NCBI RefSeq assembly: GCF_002813425.1 | Contig: NZ_PHUL01000001.1 | Span: 558,001-622,000, forward strand | Reading direction: 5' to 3' | DNA length: 64,000 nt | Source of the DNA: Cellulophaga sp. RHA19 | GTDB taxonomy: Bacteria > Bacteroidota > Bacteroidia > Flavobacteriales > Flavobacteriaceae | Part shown: positions 45,224 to 54,750 of the stretch, piece by piece | Layout: each line of letters opens with the position of its first letter | How positions within the stretch are numbered: position 1 is the first letter of the stretch | Notes under the pieces: generated by a model | The model's input: only the letters and a program-made list of their open reading frames with translations | The model's database searches: none | Told to the model about the DNA's origin: nothing | Position numbers and translations under genes: made by a program

Positions 45224-48200
45224 TTTTATTATTTTTTCTTAATTTATTTAGAATTCTTGTAAGCTTGTTAATACTTTTTGTATTAGCTTTTGTTTGACTT
45301 TCACCTTCTGATATTTCAATAAGTTCTTCAGATAGTGGTGCTGTTTCTTCATCTTTTATAAGACTACGACCATCTGCCATTTTTGCAAATACATAATACA
45401 AACCAGGAATTACAAGCACTCCAAAAACAGTACCTATAAGCATACCTCCTAAGGCAGACCCACCAATTGTTCTGTTTCCTATTGCACCAGCTCCACTAGC
45501 AATTATTAACGGAATTAAACCTGCTACAAAGGCAAAAGATGTCATTAAAATTGGTCTAAACCTCATTTTAGAACTTATAATAGCGGCTTCTAAAATAGAA
45601 GCTCCTTCTCTTCTTTTTTGAACAGCAAACTCTACAATAAGCACGGCATTTTTACCTAACAAACCAACCAGCATTATCATACCAATTTGTGCATAAACAT
45701 CATTAGAAAGTCCCATCACTTTTAGTAAGAAGAACGAACCAAAAATACCTACTGGCAATGATAGTATTACGGCTAACGGAAGTAAAAAACTTTCATACTG
45801 CGCTGCCAACACTAAGTATACAAACACTAAAACAATGGCAAAAATGTAAATAGACTCGTTACCTCTACTGGCTTCATCATAAGACAATCCTTCCCAAGCA
45901 ACATCATAACCACGAGGTAAAGATTCTTTAGCTACTTCCTTTATTGCATTAATAGCATCGCCACTAGTATAACCAGGAGCCGGAAGCCCTCTAATTGCTG
46001 CAGAATTATACAGGTTATACCTAGTAATTTCATTAGGACCAAGACCTTTTTCTATGGTCATAAACGCAGAATACGGTACCATTTTACCTTCTTCACTCTT
46101 TACAAAAAGCTTTTCTAAATCTGATGGTAAGCTTCTATATTCTGGAGCTGCTTGTGTATATACTTTAAAGAACCTACCAAACCTAATAAATCCTTGTTCA
46201 TAGGTACTACCTATTAAAATATTTAGGTTTTCCATAGCTGCACCAATAGACACTCCTTTTTGCATTGCTGCTTTATTATCTATTTTAAGTTTATACTGCG
46301 GATAGTTAGCTGCGTAAAAAGTAAACAAACCACTTAACTCTTTACGTTTGCCTAAAGCCTCCATAAAGTTGTTGTTTATTTTCTCGAACTCGTGATAATC
46401 TGTACCATTGGTTTTATCTAATAAACGCATAGAAAATCCGCCAGAAGAACCAAAACCAGGAACAGCAGGAGGCTCAAAGTACTCTATAATTGCGCCTAAA
46501 TCTTGTGTTTCCTCTTCTAACTTTTCCATGATATCGTGTACAGAGTTTTCTCTTTCTGACCACGGCTTAAGGTTAATTAAACACGTCCCAGAGTTAGATC
46601 CACGACCTTCTGTCATAATTTCATATCCTGCTAAAGAAGAAACAGATGCAACACCTTCCATTTCCTCACAAATAGCTTGTAGTTTTTTAGCAACTTCATT
46701 GGTACGCTCTAAAGTTGCTCCCGGAGGCGTTTGTATAATAGCGTATATCATCCCTTGATCTTCATTAGGAATAAAACCTGCCGGCAGCACTTTGTTTGTT
46801 ACAAAAATACCCACACAAAATGCTATTAAAATACCAAAAGTCACAACCCTTCTGTTTACTATGTATTTTAAAAAACCAACATACTTCCCTGTTAATTTTT
46901 CAAAACCATTATTAAACCAATCTATAAATTTATCTATAGGCGATTTCTTTTTAGGTTTACCATGATTATTTTTAAGCATCATAGCACATAAAACCGGAGT
47001 TAAAGTTAATGCTACAATAGCCGAAATTACAATTGCACCAGCCATTGTTATAGAAAACTGTCTGTAGAAAACACCAACTGGTCCACTCATAAATGAAATT
47101 GGAATAAAAACCGATGTCATTACTAAAGTAATTGCGACAATAGCACCACCTAGCTCACCAAGCACCGCATAAGATGCCTTAAATGGCGTTAAGTTTTCTT
47201 CTTCCATTTTAACGTGCACACCCTCTACCACAACAATAGCATTATCTACCACAATACCTATGGCGAGTACCAATGCAAATAGCGTAATCATATTTATAGA
47301 CAAGCCAAATAATTGCATTATAAAGAAAGTACCAATTAAAGATACCGGTACGGCTATAATTGGAATTAAAGTAGATCTCCAGTCTCCTAAAAACAAGAAC
47401 ACTACAATAGCAACAAGAATAAAAGCATCTCTAAGTGTATGCAATACTTGCTCTATAGAAGCATCTAAGAAGTTAGATACATCATAACTAATTTTATAAT
47501 CTATTCCTGGAGGTAAATCTGCTTTTAATTCCTTAAGTTTATCTTTTACAGATGCTATTACATCACTACCATTACTACCAAAGGTTTGCTTTAATACAAT
47601 AGATGCAGATGGCTTACCATCTAGATTAGAATAAATATCAAAAAACTCACTACCAAGTTCTACATCTGCAATATCTTTTAATTTAAGAATTTCTCCTTCT
47701 TCATTGGCCTTAATAATTATATCTTTATACTGGTCTGGTTCACTATACCTATCTTGGTACACCAGTGTATATTCTAGTGATTGCGATTTTTTACCAGAGC
47801 TTCTACCAATTCTACCAGGCCTAGCCAAAATACTTTGCTCTTCCATTGCCTTTAAAACCTCTTCAGCAGACACATTATATGCTCGCATACGATCTGGTTT
47901 TAACCACACACGCATAGCATACTTACGGCTACCTAAAATTTTAGCACTTGCAATACCGTCTATACGTTGTATTTCGGGTACCATTTTGGTGTAAGCATAA
48001 TTGTATAAAAACTTTTCGTCTGTATGCTTTTTATTGCTGTATAAGTTAACATACATAAGCATACTAGGTTGTACAGGAGTAATAATTACACCTTCACGCT
48101 GTACCAATTCTGGTAGCAAAGGCATTACTTGATCTACACGTGTTTTTATTTTAACAACAGCCTCGCTTGGATCTGTACCTGGTTCAAAAATTACACGTAA

Positions 48201-48467
48201 AGTTCCTTCTCCAGCACTTGTTGCATCAGAAGCAATGTAACGCATACCTTGTACTCCGTTTATAGAAGTCTCTAAAGGAACTAAAGTTGATTTTACCAAC
48301 ACATCTGCACTTGCTCCAGGGTAAGCAATAAAAATATTTACCGTGGTTGGTGCAATTTGTGGAAACTGAGATATGGGCAATTGGTTTATTGCTAACAAAC
48401 CTGTAAAAATTATAATTACAGAAATAACAATAGCCAATACCGGTCTATGTATAAATTTACTAAACAT
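45216..48467 (-). CDS. RND multidrug efflux permease (AcrB/MexB-like, HAE1)
   Basis: This 1083-residue inner-membrane pump exports drugs or other hydrophobic compounds using the proton gradient. The N-terminal pattern FIHRPVLAIVISVIIIFTG and QLPISQFPQIAPTTVNI is typical. The proton-relay aspartates lie in helix 4 (ALVLAIGIVVDNAIVVVEG, near 395-413), and GLSYDEASRGNESIYIFA plus VGLLGKNAVLIVEFAV mark the second half. The C-terminal tail of about 50 residues is longer and more charged than usual. It lies between the adaptor and the outer-membrane factor in one operon. The substrate cannot be told from sequence. Confidence 0.97.
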   Translation of the reverse strand: MFSKFIHRPVLAIVISVIIIFTGLLAINQLPISQFPQIAPTTVNIFIAYPGASADVLVKSTLVPLETSINGVQGMRYIASDATSAGEGTLRVIFEPGTDPSEAVVKIKTRVDQVMPLLPELVQREGVIITPVQPSMLMYVNLYSNKKHTDEKFLYNYAYTKMVPEIQRIDGIASAKILGSRKYAMRVWLKPDRMRAYNVSAEEVLKAMEEQSILARPGRIGRSSGKKSQSLEYTLVYQDRYSEPDQYKDIIIKANEEGEILKLKDIADVELGSEFFDIYSNLDGKPSASIVLKQTFGSNGSDVIASVKDKLKELKADLPPGIDYKISYDVSNFLDASIEQVLHTLRDAFILVAIVVFLFLGDWRSTLIPIIAVPVSLIGTFFIMQLFGLSINMITLFALVLAIGIVVDNAIVVVEGVHVKMEEENLTPFKASYAVLGELGGAIVAITLVMTSVFIPISFMSGPVGVFYRQFSITMAGAIVISAIVALTLTPVLCAMMLKNNHGKPKKKSPIDKFIDWFNNGFEKLTGKYVGFLKYIVNRRVVTFGILIAFCVGIFVTNKVLPAGFIPNEDQGMIYAIIQTPPGATLERTNEVAKKLQAICEEMEGVASVSSLAGYEIMTEGRGSNSGTCLINLKPWSERENSVHDIMEKLEEETQDLGAIIEYFEPPAVPGFGSSGGFSMRLLDKTNGTDYHEFEKINNNFMEALGKRKELSGLFTFYAANYPQYKLKIDNKAAMQKGVSIGAAMENLNILIGSTYEQGFIRFGRFFKVYTQAAPEYRSLPSDLEKLFVKSEEGKMVPYSAFMTIEKGLGPNEITRYNLYNSAAIRGLPAPGYTSGDAINAIKEVAKESLPRGYDVAWEGLSYDEASRGNESIYIFAIVLVFVYLVLAAQYESFLLPLAVILSLPVGIFGSFFLLKVMGLSNDVYAQIGMIMLVGLLGKNAVLIVEFAVQKRREGASILEAAIISSKMRFRPILMTSFAFVAGLIPLIIASGAGAIGNRTIGGSALGGMLIGTVFGVLVIPGLYYVFAKMADGRSLIKDEETAPLSEELIEISEGESQTKANTKSINKLTRILNKLRKNNKNE

Positions 48468-48490
48468 ATTTTTATAGTTACATTTTGTAA

Positions 48491-49573
48491 TTACTCTGCG
48501 TACAGATCTAATTTGTTTAACACCTCATTAGGTTCTAAAAACTTTGTGTGTATTTTTTCGTTGTTTTTTACCATACGTAAGCCCTCTAATAAAATTTTAT
48601 CTTTAGTAGATAAGCCTTTATTAACTATAAATAAGTTTGGTAAAGTAGCTTCAATTTCTATTTCTCTTTGTTTTACAACTCCGTCTGCATCTATAACATA
48701 AACGTAGCTTTTATCTAAAATTTCAAAAATTGCTTTTTGTGGTATTAGCAAGGCATCATCAAAAGGAACAGACATAAGCACACTACCTGTTTCTCCGTGT
48801 CTTAGTATTTTATCTGGATTAGGAAATGTTGCTCTAAACGCAATGTTACCTGTTTGGTTATTAAATTCACCCTCTATTGTTTCTACAATACCAGGCTGGT
48901 TAAACATTTTGTTGTTTGCCATAACCAAGCTTACCTCTTTAGCTCTTGCTTTTCCTGTATTAGTAATATAGTCTAGGTACTCTGCTTCTGGCACATTAAA
49001 ATACACCCACATTTTACTATTGTCAGATAAGGTGGTTAGTTTTTCTCCTTCATCTAAAAGACTACCTTCCCTAACCTCTAAATGATCTATAATGCCATCA
49101 AAAGGAGCTCTAATATCTGTAAAACCTAAATGTGTTTGCGTTAAAAACACCTCTGCTTTAGCTTTATCCAATTCGGCTTTAGACATTGCTAATTCGTTAC
49201 TAGAAACCACATTACTATCTGCTAATAGTTTTGTGTTTTTATATTCTATTTCTGCTACTTCTGCCTCTGCTTTTGCTTTTTGCAAATCTGCCTGATATAC
49301 GTTTGGCATTACATTAAACAATTTTTGACCTTTTTTTACAAACTGTCCTTCATCTATAGAAATATGCTTTAAATACCCTTTTTCTAAAGCTCTTAATTCT
49401 ATGTGGCGAATAGAATGAATTTGACACACATAGTCTTTTTTAATAACAGTGTCTTTTTTAATAGGGTTGGTCACAAGAAATGTAGATTCCTCTTTTTTCT
49501 CTTCCTTTTTAGACTCACAGCTGGCAAAACAAAGCACAAGCAATAGGCCTATGAGTGTAGAAGTTCTCCTCAT
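48491..49573 (-). CDS. RND efflux periplasmic adaptor (membrane fusion protein)
   Basis: This 360-residue adaptor is a lipoprotein (lipobox at about C19, LCFASC). It shows the HlyD-type layout: a lipoyl half (RALEKGYLKHISIDEGQFV), a helical hairpin (about 95-145), the second lipoyl half (IRAPFDGIIDHLEVREGSLL), a beta-barrel (ATFPNPDKILRHGETGSVLM) and a membrane-proximal domain. It should bridge the pump and the duct. It is the first gene of the three-gene operon; no regulator lies beside it. Confidence 0.95.
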   Translation of the reverse strand: MRRTSTLIGLLLVLCFASCESKKEEKKEESTFLVTNPIKKDTVIKKDYVCQIHSIRHIELRALEKGYLKHISIDEGQFVKKGQKLFNVMPNVYQADLQKAKAEAEVAEIEYKNTKLLADSNVVSSNELAMSKAELDKAKAEVFLTQTHLGFTDIRAPFDGIIDHLEVREGSLLDEGEKLTTLSDNSKMWVYFNVPEAEYLDYITNTGKARAKEVSLVMANNKMFNQPGIVETIEGEFNNQTGNIAFRATFPNPDKILRHGETGSVLMSVPFDDALLIPQKAIFEILDKSYVYVIDADGVVKQREIEIEATLPNLFIVNKGLSTKDKILLEGLRMVKNNEKIHTKFLEPNEVLNKLDLYAE

Positions 49574-49714
49574 AATACGATTGATTTTTTAAGTAATTGA
49601 TTGTTAAAATTTGGCAGAAGCACGTAGCTATTTTATACGAGCTATGCCGTTGTCATTAGACAAATAAAAAAGTGGTGTTTAAAAGCAACAGTGGTTTAGC
49701 TGCCTTTTAGTTTT

Positions 49715-50116
49715 CTAAATTAGAAGTACTTGATATCTAATATAGGTTTTAGCTGCATTTTGTAGTATAAAATGAGCTAGTGTATTTGTTTTTGTAGGTT
49801 TTAAGCAGGATAGTTCAAAGTTTTTTGCATAAAAAAAGGCAACTTTAAAATTGCCATTGTCTTTACTTATTTTTTCTGAAGCAATATTTTCTGTTACTTC
49901 TTCTTCATCTACTTCTATTACTTCTGCAGCAAAGTCTTTATGTTGCTCTATAATAGGTAACTCTAACTCTGCACCTAATGTATTTACAGAACTTAATTGT
50001 TCTTTAACATTTAAAATTGCGTTGTTATCTGTTGTGGTACAAGCATATAAGTTACCCAACATTGTAATAAACAATGCCAAAAGGATAGTAAACTTATTTT
50101 TAAATGCTACTTTCAT
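49715..50116 (-). CDS. Small exported protein of unknown function
   Basis: This protein of about 133 residues starts at the ATG at 50116 (MKVAFKNKFTILLALFITMLGNLYAC); a longer frame adds 30 unlikely residues. A signal peptide is clear, possibly with a cysteine at its end. The middle is acidic (EVIEVDEEEVTENI) and the C-terminus is basic (AAKTYIRYQVLLI). I recognise no family. It is divergent from the AlkB-like gene. Confidence 0.5.
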   Translation of the reverse strand: MKVAFKNKFTILLALFITMLGNLYACTTTDNNAILNVKEQLSSVNTLGAELELPIIEQHKDFAAEVIEVDEEEVTENIASEKISKDNGNFKVAFFYAKNFELSCLKPTKTNTLAHFILQNAAKTYIRYQVLLI

Positions 50117-50256
50117 ACAAAGTGCAAAATAATGCGACACAAATTTACTGGGCAAAATTTTACTGTTAATAAACGTTAAAACATATTTTATTTTTAAAAT
50201 AGTCATATTACAACCAATTAAAATTCATTGATTATTTTTATGCTTAGATTTTAGAT

Positions 50257-50859
50257 ATGGACTTATTTAATACAGACATACAAAAAAACATACTTCCTTT
50301 TGATGGTGAAGTGTATTATTACGGACCAATACTTTCTATAACTAAAGCCCAAGAGTATTACAGTTATTTACTTAGCAACATACAATGGGAGAATGACAAA
50401 GCTGTTATTTTTGGAAAAACCATTACAACAAAGCGTAAAGTAGCTTGGTATGCTACAAATCCGTTTAGTTATACCTACTCTAAAATTACTAAAACAGCTT
50501 TACCATGGACAAAAGAACTATTAGAACTAAAAGATTTAGTAGAGATAAAAACCGGAGAAACATTTAACTCTTGCCTATTAAACTTATACCACACAGGAGA
50601 AGAAGGTATGGCTTGGCATAGCGATGGCGAAAAAGATTTAAAAGAAAACGGGGCAATAGGCTCTTTAAGCTTTGGCGCAGAACGTAAGTTTAGTTTTAAA
50701 CACAAAGAAAACAAGCAAAAAATAGACATTAATTTAGACAGAGGAAGTTTATTGGTAATGACAGGCACTACACAAAAAAACTGGTTACACAGACTACCAC
50801 CAACAAAAAAGGTAAGTACACCCAGAATAAATTTAACGTTCAGAACTATTGAAAAATAA
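50257..50859 (+). CDS. AlkB-like 2-oxoglutarate/Fe(II) dioxygenase
   Basis: This 200-residue cytoplasmic enzyme probably removes alkyl lesions from DNA or RNA by oxidation. The iron site is complete: H121-x-D123 (WHSDGE) and H178 (WLHRLP). The 2-oxoglutarate-binding arginines fit R190 and R196 (PRINLTFR). It resembles the AlkB-homologue 2/3 type by length and by the KRKVAWYATNPFSYTYS segment (about 59-75). It is a stand-alone gene with its own terminator. The substrate cannot be proved from the sequence. Confidence 0.93.
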   Translation: MDLFNTDIQKNILPFDGEVYYYGPILSITKAQEYYSYLLSNIQWENDKAVIFGKTITTKRKVAWYATNPFSYTYSKITKTALPWTKELLELKDLVEIKTGETFNSCLLNLYHTGEEGMAWHSDGEKDLKENGAIGSLSFGAERKFSFKHKENKQKIDINLDRGSLLVMTGTTQKNWLHRLPPTKKVSTPRINLTFRTIEK

Positions 50860-50860
50860 T

Positions 50861-50889
50861 AAAACCTTCCAGTTTCCTGAAAGGCTTTT
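50861..50889 (+). terminator. Terminator-like hairpin after the AlkB-like gene
   Basis: CCTTCCAG pairs with CTGAAAGG apart from one mismatch, around a 4-base loop, with A- and T-rich flanks. A related hairpin recurs at 52312-52345. Confidence 0.65.
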
Positions 50890-50920
50890 ATAATCTATTT
50901 TAAAACCTAGTATATAAATA

Positions 50921-52126
50921 CTACAAACTATCTATTCCGTTTTTAATGCTAGTTACAGAGGGATGATCGTTTAAACCACCTGCTTTTTCATTGGTTTCAA
51001 AAAATACATTAAAATGTTTTAATGCTTTTTCTTTATTACCTGCTTTTAAATACAATTTAGAAAGCAATAAATTACCCATTATTAAACCATCATTACCAGA
51101 AATCATTTTATGCCCCAATTGTAAAGCTCTATCTAACGGCTCTTTAAAACCATTAAATTTAGGGTTTGCATATACTTCATTCCCTATATCATGCAATTTA
51201 TACACATAATTAGGTTTGTTTTTAAATTCTTCTGCCTCTTTTAATTTTAACTCAAACCATTTGTCAAAATCTTTTTGAGACAAGTAAAAAGTATATACTA
51301 AACCTTTCTCTAAACTAGTCTGGTATTTAGATACATTGTCTTTTTTACACAATTCAATTTCTGTATTTAATTTTTCTATAGAAGAACAAGTACTAGCTAT
51401 TTTGTTTAAGTGTCTGCTTATAGCTCCGTTTAAAACAGAAAAATACTGAGTAGAATCTACCTTATTTAACAGCTTAGCTTTATTCTCTAAAACGTAATTA
51501 TACTCTTTAGATTTATATGTTACACCTGCATTAGCAACAACTTTAAACATATCTTTATTTGCAAATTTTTCAATTGGCAAACTAGCCAATAATTCTTTAG
51601 ATACCTGTGCACTTTTTCCTTTATTGTACGCTTCATCTAAACTCTTTATGTAACTTAAAACAAAGTCTAAATCTCTATCTCCGCTTGCATAACGTGCAGC
51701 TACACTTGTACTTCTTTTATTGGGATCTAGAGCATCTTTTCCTCCTTGTATTAAATCATTAGCCTGTTTACCGCCCACCATTTTATGCACAACTTTTCCG
51801 TTAGCATTTAAAAACAGTAACGTAGGAAAAGCAGTAACCGTGTATTTAGATGCAATACCAATACCCTCGCCTTTTTCACAATCAATTTTTATACTCACAA
51901 AATTTTCATTAAAAAATTCCCCAACCTTCTCTTGCGGAAAAATTTCTTTTGTCATCCACTTACAAGGCCCACACCATGTAGTATATGTGTCTACAAAAAC
52001 TAATTTATTTTCTTTTTGCGCCTTGTCTAAAGCCTCTTGTAAAGTACCGTGCTCAAAATTAATTCCCTGAGAGAAAACTGTAATGGTCATTAAACCAAAT
52101 AAAAGTAAAACTGCTATTTTTTTCAT
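50921..52126 (-). CDS. Exported thioredoxin-fold protein with helical C-terminal region
   Basis: This 401-residue protein has a signal peptide (cleaved after TVFSQ, about residue 20). The thioredoxin-like domain (about 25-140) has an intact redox centre W51-C52-G-P-C55-K and the cis-Pro segment TAFPTLLF. The remaining ~260 residues are helical, with TPR-like spacing at the end (LLSKLYLKAGNKEKALKHFN). It should act as a periplasmic thiol-disulfide oxidoreductase, perhaps with a protein-binding tail. A partner cannot be named. Confidence 0.85.
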   Translation of the reverse strand: MKKIAVLLLFGLMTITVFSQGINFEHGTLQEALDKAQKENKLVFVDTYTTWCGPCKWMTKEIFPQEKVGEFFNENFVSIKIDCEKGEGIGIASKYTVTAFPTLLFLNANGKVVHKMVGGKQANDLIQGGKDALDPNKRSTSVAARYASGDRDLDFVLSYIKSLDEAYNKGKSAQVSKELLASLPIEKFANKDMFKVVANAGVTYKSKEYNYVLENKAKLLNKVDSTQYFSVLNGAISRHLNKIASTCSSIEKLNTEIELCKKDNVSKYQTSLEKGLVYTFYLSQKDFDKWFELKLKEAEEFKNKPNYVYKLHDIGNEVYANPKFNGFKEPLDRALQLGHKMISGNDGLIMGNLLLSKLYLKAGNKEKALKHFNVFFETNEKAGGLNDHPSVTSIKNGIDSL

Positions 52127-52311
52127 ATTGTTAGGTAGTTATTTACTTAATTCTAAATTAAAATTAAGTGAGTTAGTTCGTAAAAAATTATAATACGTAT
52201 ACCCCTATGAAGCATTTTAACCACCTGCCCCTTGTTAAAAAATGTTAATATTGCTTTATCCCTAACAAACTAGCAACTATTTAAACCTCTTAAACCAAAG
52301 ATTTTAAAACC

Positions 52312-52345
52312 AAAAAAGCCTCTCAGTTTCCTGAAAGGCTTTTTG
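52312..52345 (-). terminator. Terminator downstream of tRNA-Leu
   Basis: AAAAAGCCT-c-TCAG pairs with CTGA-a-AGGCTTTTT around a TTTC loop, with one mismatch. It lies 5 bases past the tRNA 3' end; the minus strand continues into a T-run. Confidence 0.8.
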
Positions 52346-52349
52346 TTTG

Positions 52350-52431
52350 TACAGGCGGAGAGACTCGAACTCTCACACCTCGCGGCACTAGATCCTAAGT
52401 CTAGCGTGTCTACCAATTCCACCACGCCTGC
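52350..52431 (-). tRNA. tRNA-Leu (anticodon TAG)
   Basis: The minus strand folds as a long-variable-arm tRNA. The acceptor is GCAGGCG / CGCCTGT with discriminator A. The anticodon arm CTAGA-CTTAGGA-TCTAG carries TAG. A variable arm TGCCGCGAGGTG follows, then the T-arm GAGAG-TTCGAGT-CTCTC. CCA is not encoded. Confidence 0.96.
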
Positions 52432-52550
52432 ATTTTTCAACTAACAATTTTGCTAATTGGGTTGCAAATATAATGCAAAAAATCAATTTTGAAATACTTA
52501 ATCATAAAAACTTCTTTTTTTGTACATTTATACTTTATCAAAAACATATT

Positions 52551-53939
52551 ATGCAAGACGTAAAAAGCTTTATAGATAGCAATAAAGACAGATTATTAAA
52601 TGAACTTATAGAACTTTTAAAAATTCCATCTGTTAGTGCAGATCCTGCGTATGCACATGATGTACTTACTACAGCAGATGCTGTTAAAGCTGCTTTAGAA
52701 AAAGCTGGCTGTGACACGGTAGAAATATGCGAAACTCAAGGTTTTCCTATTGTGTACGGAGAAAAGTTAATAGACCCTTCATTACCAACCATTTTAGTAT
52801 ACGGACATTATGATGTACAACCAGCAGACCCAATTAATTTATGGGACTCTCCACCATACGAGCCCGTAATTAAAAAAACAGAATTACACCCAGAAGGTGC
52901 AATTTTTGCTCGTGGAGCTTGTGATGATAAAGGACAAATGTATATGCACGTAAAGGCATTAGAATTTATGGTAAGCACCAACCAACTACCTTGTAACGTT
53001 AAGTTTATGATAGAGGGCGAAGAAGAAGTTGGTAGCGTAAGTCTTTCTACATTTGTAAAAGAAAACAGAGAAAAACTTAAAAACGATGTTATTTTAATTA
53101 GTGACACGGGTATGATCTCTAAAGATGTACCATCTATAACAACAGGCCTAAGAGGGTTAAGTTATGTAGAGGTAGAAGTTACAGGGCCAAATAGAGACTT
53201 ACACTCTGGCTTGTATGGCGGTGCAGTTGCCAACCCAATAAACATATTAACAAAAATGATTTCGTCTTTACATGACGAGAACAACCATATTACCATACCT
53301 GGTTTTTATGACAATGTAGAAGAGCTATCTACAGAAGAGCGTGCAGAAATGGCAAAAGCACCTTTTAACTTAGACGGTTACCAAAAATCTATAGGCATAA
53401 ACTCTGTTTACGGAGAAAAAGGGTACACCACTAACGAGCGCAACTCTATACGCCCAACTTTAGACGTAAACGGTATTTGGGGCGGCTACACTGGCGAAGG
53501 TGCAAAAACCGTAATAGCAAGCAAAGCATATGCAAAAATCTCTATGCGTTTGGTACCAAACCAAGACTGGGAAAACATAACAGAATTGTTCTCTAAACAC
53601 TTTAAAAGTATAGCTCCAAAAGGTGTAACCATAAAAGTAAACCCACATCATGGTGGTCAAGGTTATGTTACACCAATAGACAGCATTGGATACAGAGCAG
53701 CTTCTAAAGCATACGAGACCACATTTGGCAAAACACCAATACCACAACGTAGTGGAGGTAGCATACCAATAGTTGCCTTGTTCGAGAAAGAACTACAAAG
53801 CAAAACCATACTAATGGGCTTTGGTTTAGATAGTGATGCCATACACTCTCCTAACGAACATTTTGGCATTTGGAACTATTTAAAAGGTATAGAAACCATA
53901 CCTTATTTCTACAAAAATTTTACAGATATGAATTCTTAA
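52551..53939 (+). CDS. M20-family dipeptidase
   Basis: This zinc exopeptidase of about 462 residues cleaves dipeptides or N-acyl amino acids in the cytoplasm. The metal-binding motifs are visible: GHYDVQPA, ARGACDDKGQ and the catalytic EGEEEVGS, then DTGMISKD. The lid/dimerisation domain lies in the middle, and the last ligand is at the end (DAIHSPNEHFGIW). The start was placed at the ATG at 52551 (MQDVKSFIDSNKDRLL); an upstream in-frame ATG adds 26 residues unlike the family. The exact substrate is unknown. Confidence 0.94.
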   Translation: MQDVKSFIDSNKDRLLNELIELLKIPSVSADPAYAHDVLTTADAVKAALEKAGCDTVEICETQGFPIVYGEKLIDPSLPTILVYGHYDVQPADPINLWDSPPYEPVIKKTELHPEGAIFARGACDDKGQMYMHVKALEFMVSTNQLPCNVKFMIEGEEEVGSVSLSTFVKENREKLKNDVILISDTGMISKDVPSITTGLRGLSYVEVEVTGPNRDLHSGLYGGAVANPINILTKMISSLHDENNHITIPGFYDNVEELSTEERAEMAKAPFNLDGYQKSIGINSVYGEKGYTTNERNSIRPTLDVNGIWGGYTGEGAKTVIASKAYAKISMRLVPNQDWENITELFSKHFKSIAPKGVTIKVNPHHGGQGYVTPIDSIGYRAASKAYETTFGKTPIPQRSGGSIPIVALFEKELQSKTILMGFGLDSDAIHSPNEHFGIWNYLKGIETIPYFYKNFTDMNS

Positions 53940-53956
53940 ACACAAATATAACAACA

Positions 53957-53998
53957 TTAAAAAGTCCGTTTCTTACCAATAGAGACGGACTTTTTTTT
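53957..53998 (+). terminator. Terminator after the M20 peptidase
   Basis: AAAAAGTCCGTTTCT pairs with AGAGACGGACTTTTTT (one G-T step) around about 6 bases. A near-identical hairpin lies at 54628-54666. Confidence 0.9.
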
Positions 53999-54015
53999 GT
54001 GCAAATATTTTTATT

Positions 54016-54090
54016 AGGGCGTCCCTACGGGCAGGCTATACGTTACAAGTCCTCGCTACGCTGTGGGCTTTTCACTACTATCCTTAACGC
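54016..54090. repeat. REP-like intergenic element
   Basis: About 75 bases between the M20 terminator and the next gene are much more GC-rich than their surroundings. They hold small hairpins (CCCTACGGG; AAGTCC...GGGCTT) and end in TCCTTAACGC. The pattern recalls a dispersed intergenic repeat I associate with flavobacterial genomes (an element starting GGGCGT and ending TAACGC). Only one copy is in this window, so its status as a repeat rests on recall. Confidence 0.5.
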
Positions 54091-54157
54091 AAAATACTAG
54101 CGTAATTACTTTCAAATAAAATAGTACATTTACAAAACCAACCTTTAAAATTTAGTT

Positions 54158-54610
54158 ATGAAATTAAAAGTATTATCGCTTCTTGCTATTTCAATATTTG
54201 GAATAAGTAATATAGTAGGTAGAGCAAGAATTCCAATACCTTACGGAGAAGAGCAAAAAATAGTTAAAATAGTAGACCTACCAGACACAGAAGACTTTCA
54301 GTTAGACGACGGTACTTATTTTGATATTGGTAAAATGTATACCATAAGTCATATTGTCTGGTTGCCATACAGTAATACAGAGCCTATAATAACTGGCTAC
54401 GTAGATGATGACACTTATGTAGAGTTATCTGCAGAAAACTTAAAAGAAATAGCAGAAATAGCAAAGGTTGAAATTCCAGAAACCGCATCTGCATCGTTTT
54501 TTGACCGTTTAGGCGGAAAAATAATTTTAGGTCTAATAGGCTTAGTTGTACTTTACGGAATATATTCTAGCTACTTTGGCAAAGACGAAGACGAAAAAGA
54601 AACAGCTTAA
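54158..54610 (+). CDS. Small envelope protein with C-terminal membrane helix, unknown function
   Basis: This 150-residue protein has an N-terminal signal-like helix (MKLKVLSLLAISIFGISNI). A soluble middle with acidic beta-like repeats follows (DLPDTEDFQLDDGTYFDIG, IITGYVDDDTYVELS), and near the end there is a membrane helix (IILGLIGLVVLYGIYSSYF, about 123-141) with a charged tail. I recognise no family. Its own terminator follows, so it is probably monocistronic. Confidence 0.65.
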   Translation: MKLKVLSLLAISIFGISNIVGRARIPIPYGEEQKIVKIVDLPDTEDFQLDDGTYFDIGKMYTISHIVWLPYSNTEPIITGYVDDDTYVELSAENLKEIAEIAKVEIPETASASFFDRLGGKIILGLIGLVVLYGIYSSYFGKDEDEKETA

Positions 54611-54627
54611 AATAACTGTTTACCATA

Positions 54628-54666
54628 TTAAAAAGTCCGTTTCTATTAAAGAAACGGACTTTTTTT
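54628..54666 (+). terminator. Terminator after the small envelope protein
   Basis: AAAAAGTCCGTTTCT pairs perfectly with AGAAACGGACTTTTT around a short loop and runs into a T-tract. It shares its 5' arm with the terminator at 53957-53998. Confidence 0.92.
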
Positions 54667-54750
54667 ATACACCTAAAAAAACTACACAAGGCAATATAAC
54701 TCACAAGTTTTAAGACCTTAAACACAATTACAATAACAAAATAACTAACT

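Noticed and set aside
53870..54100. A 76-codon frame across the M20 gene end, its terminator and the REP-like element
   Set aside because: It overlaps the M20 gene in another frame and reads through a strong terminator and a GC-rich repeat, so it is a chance frame.
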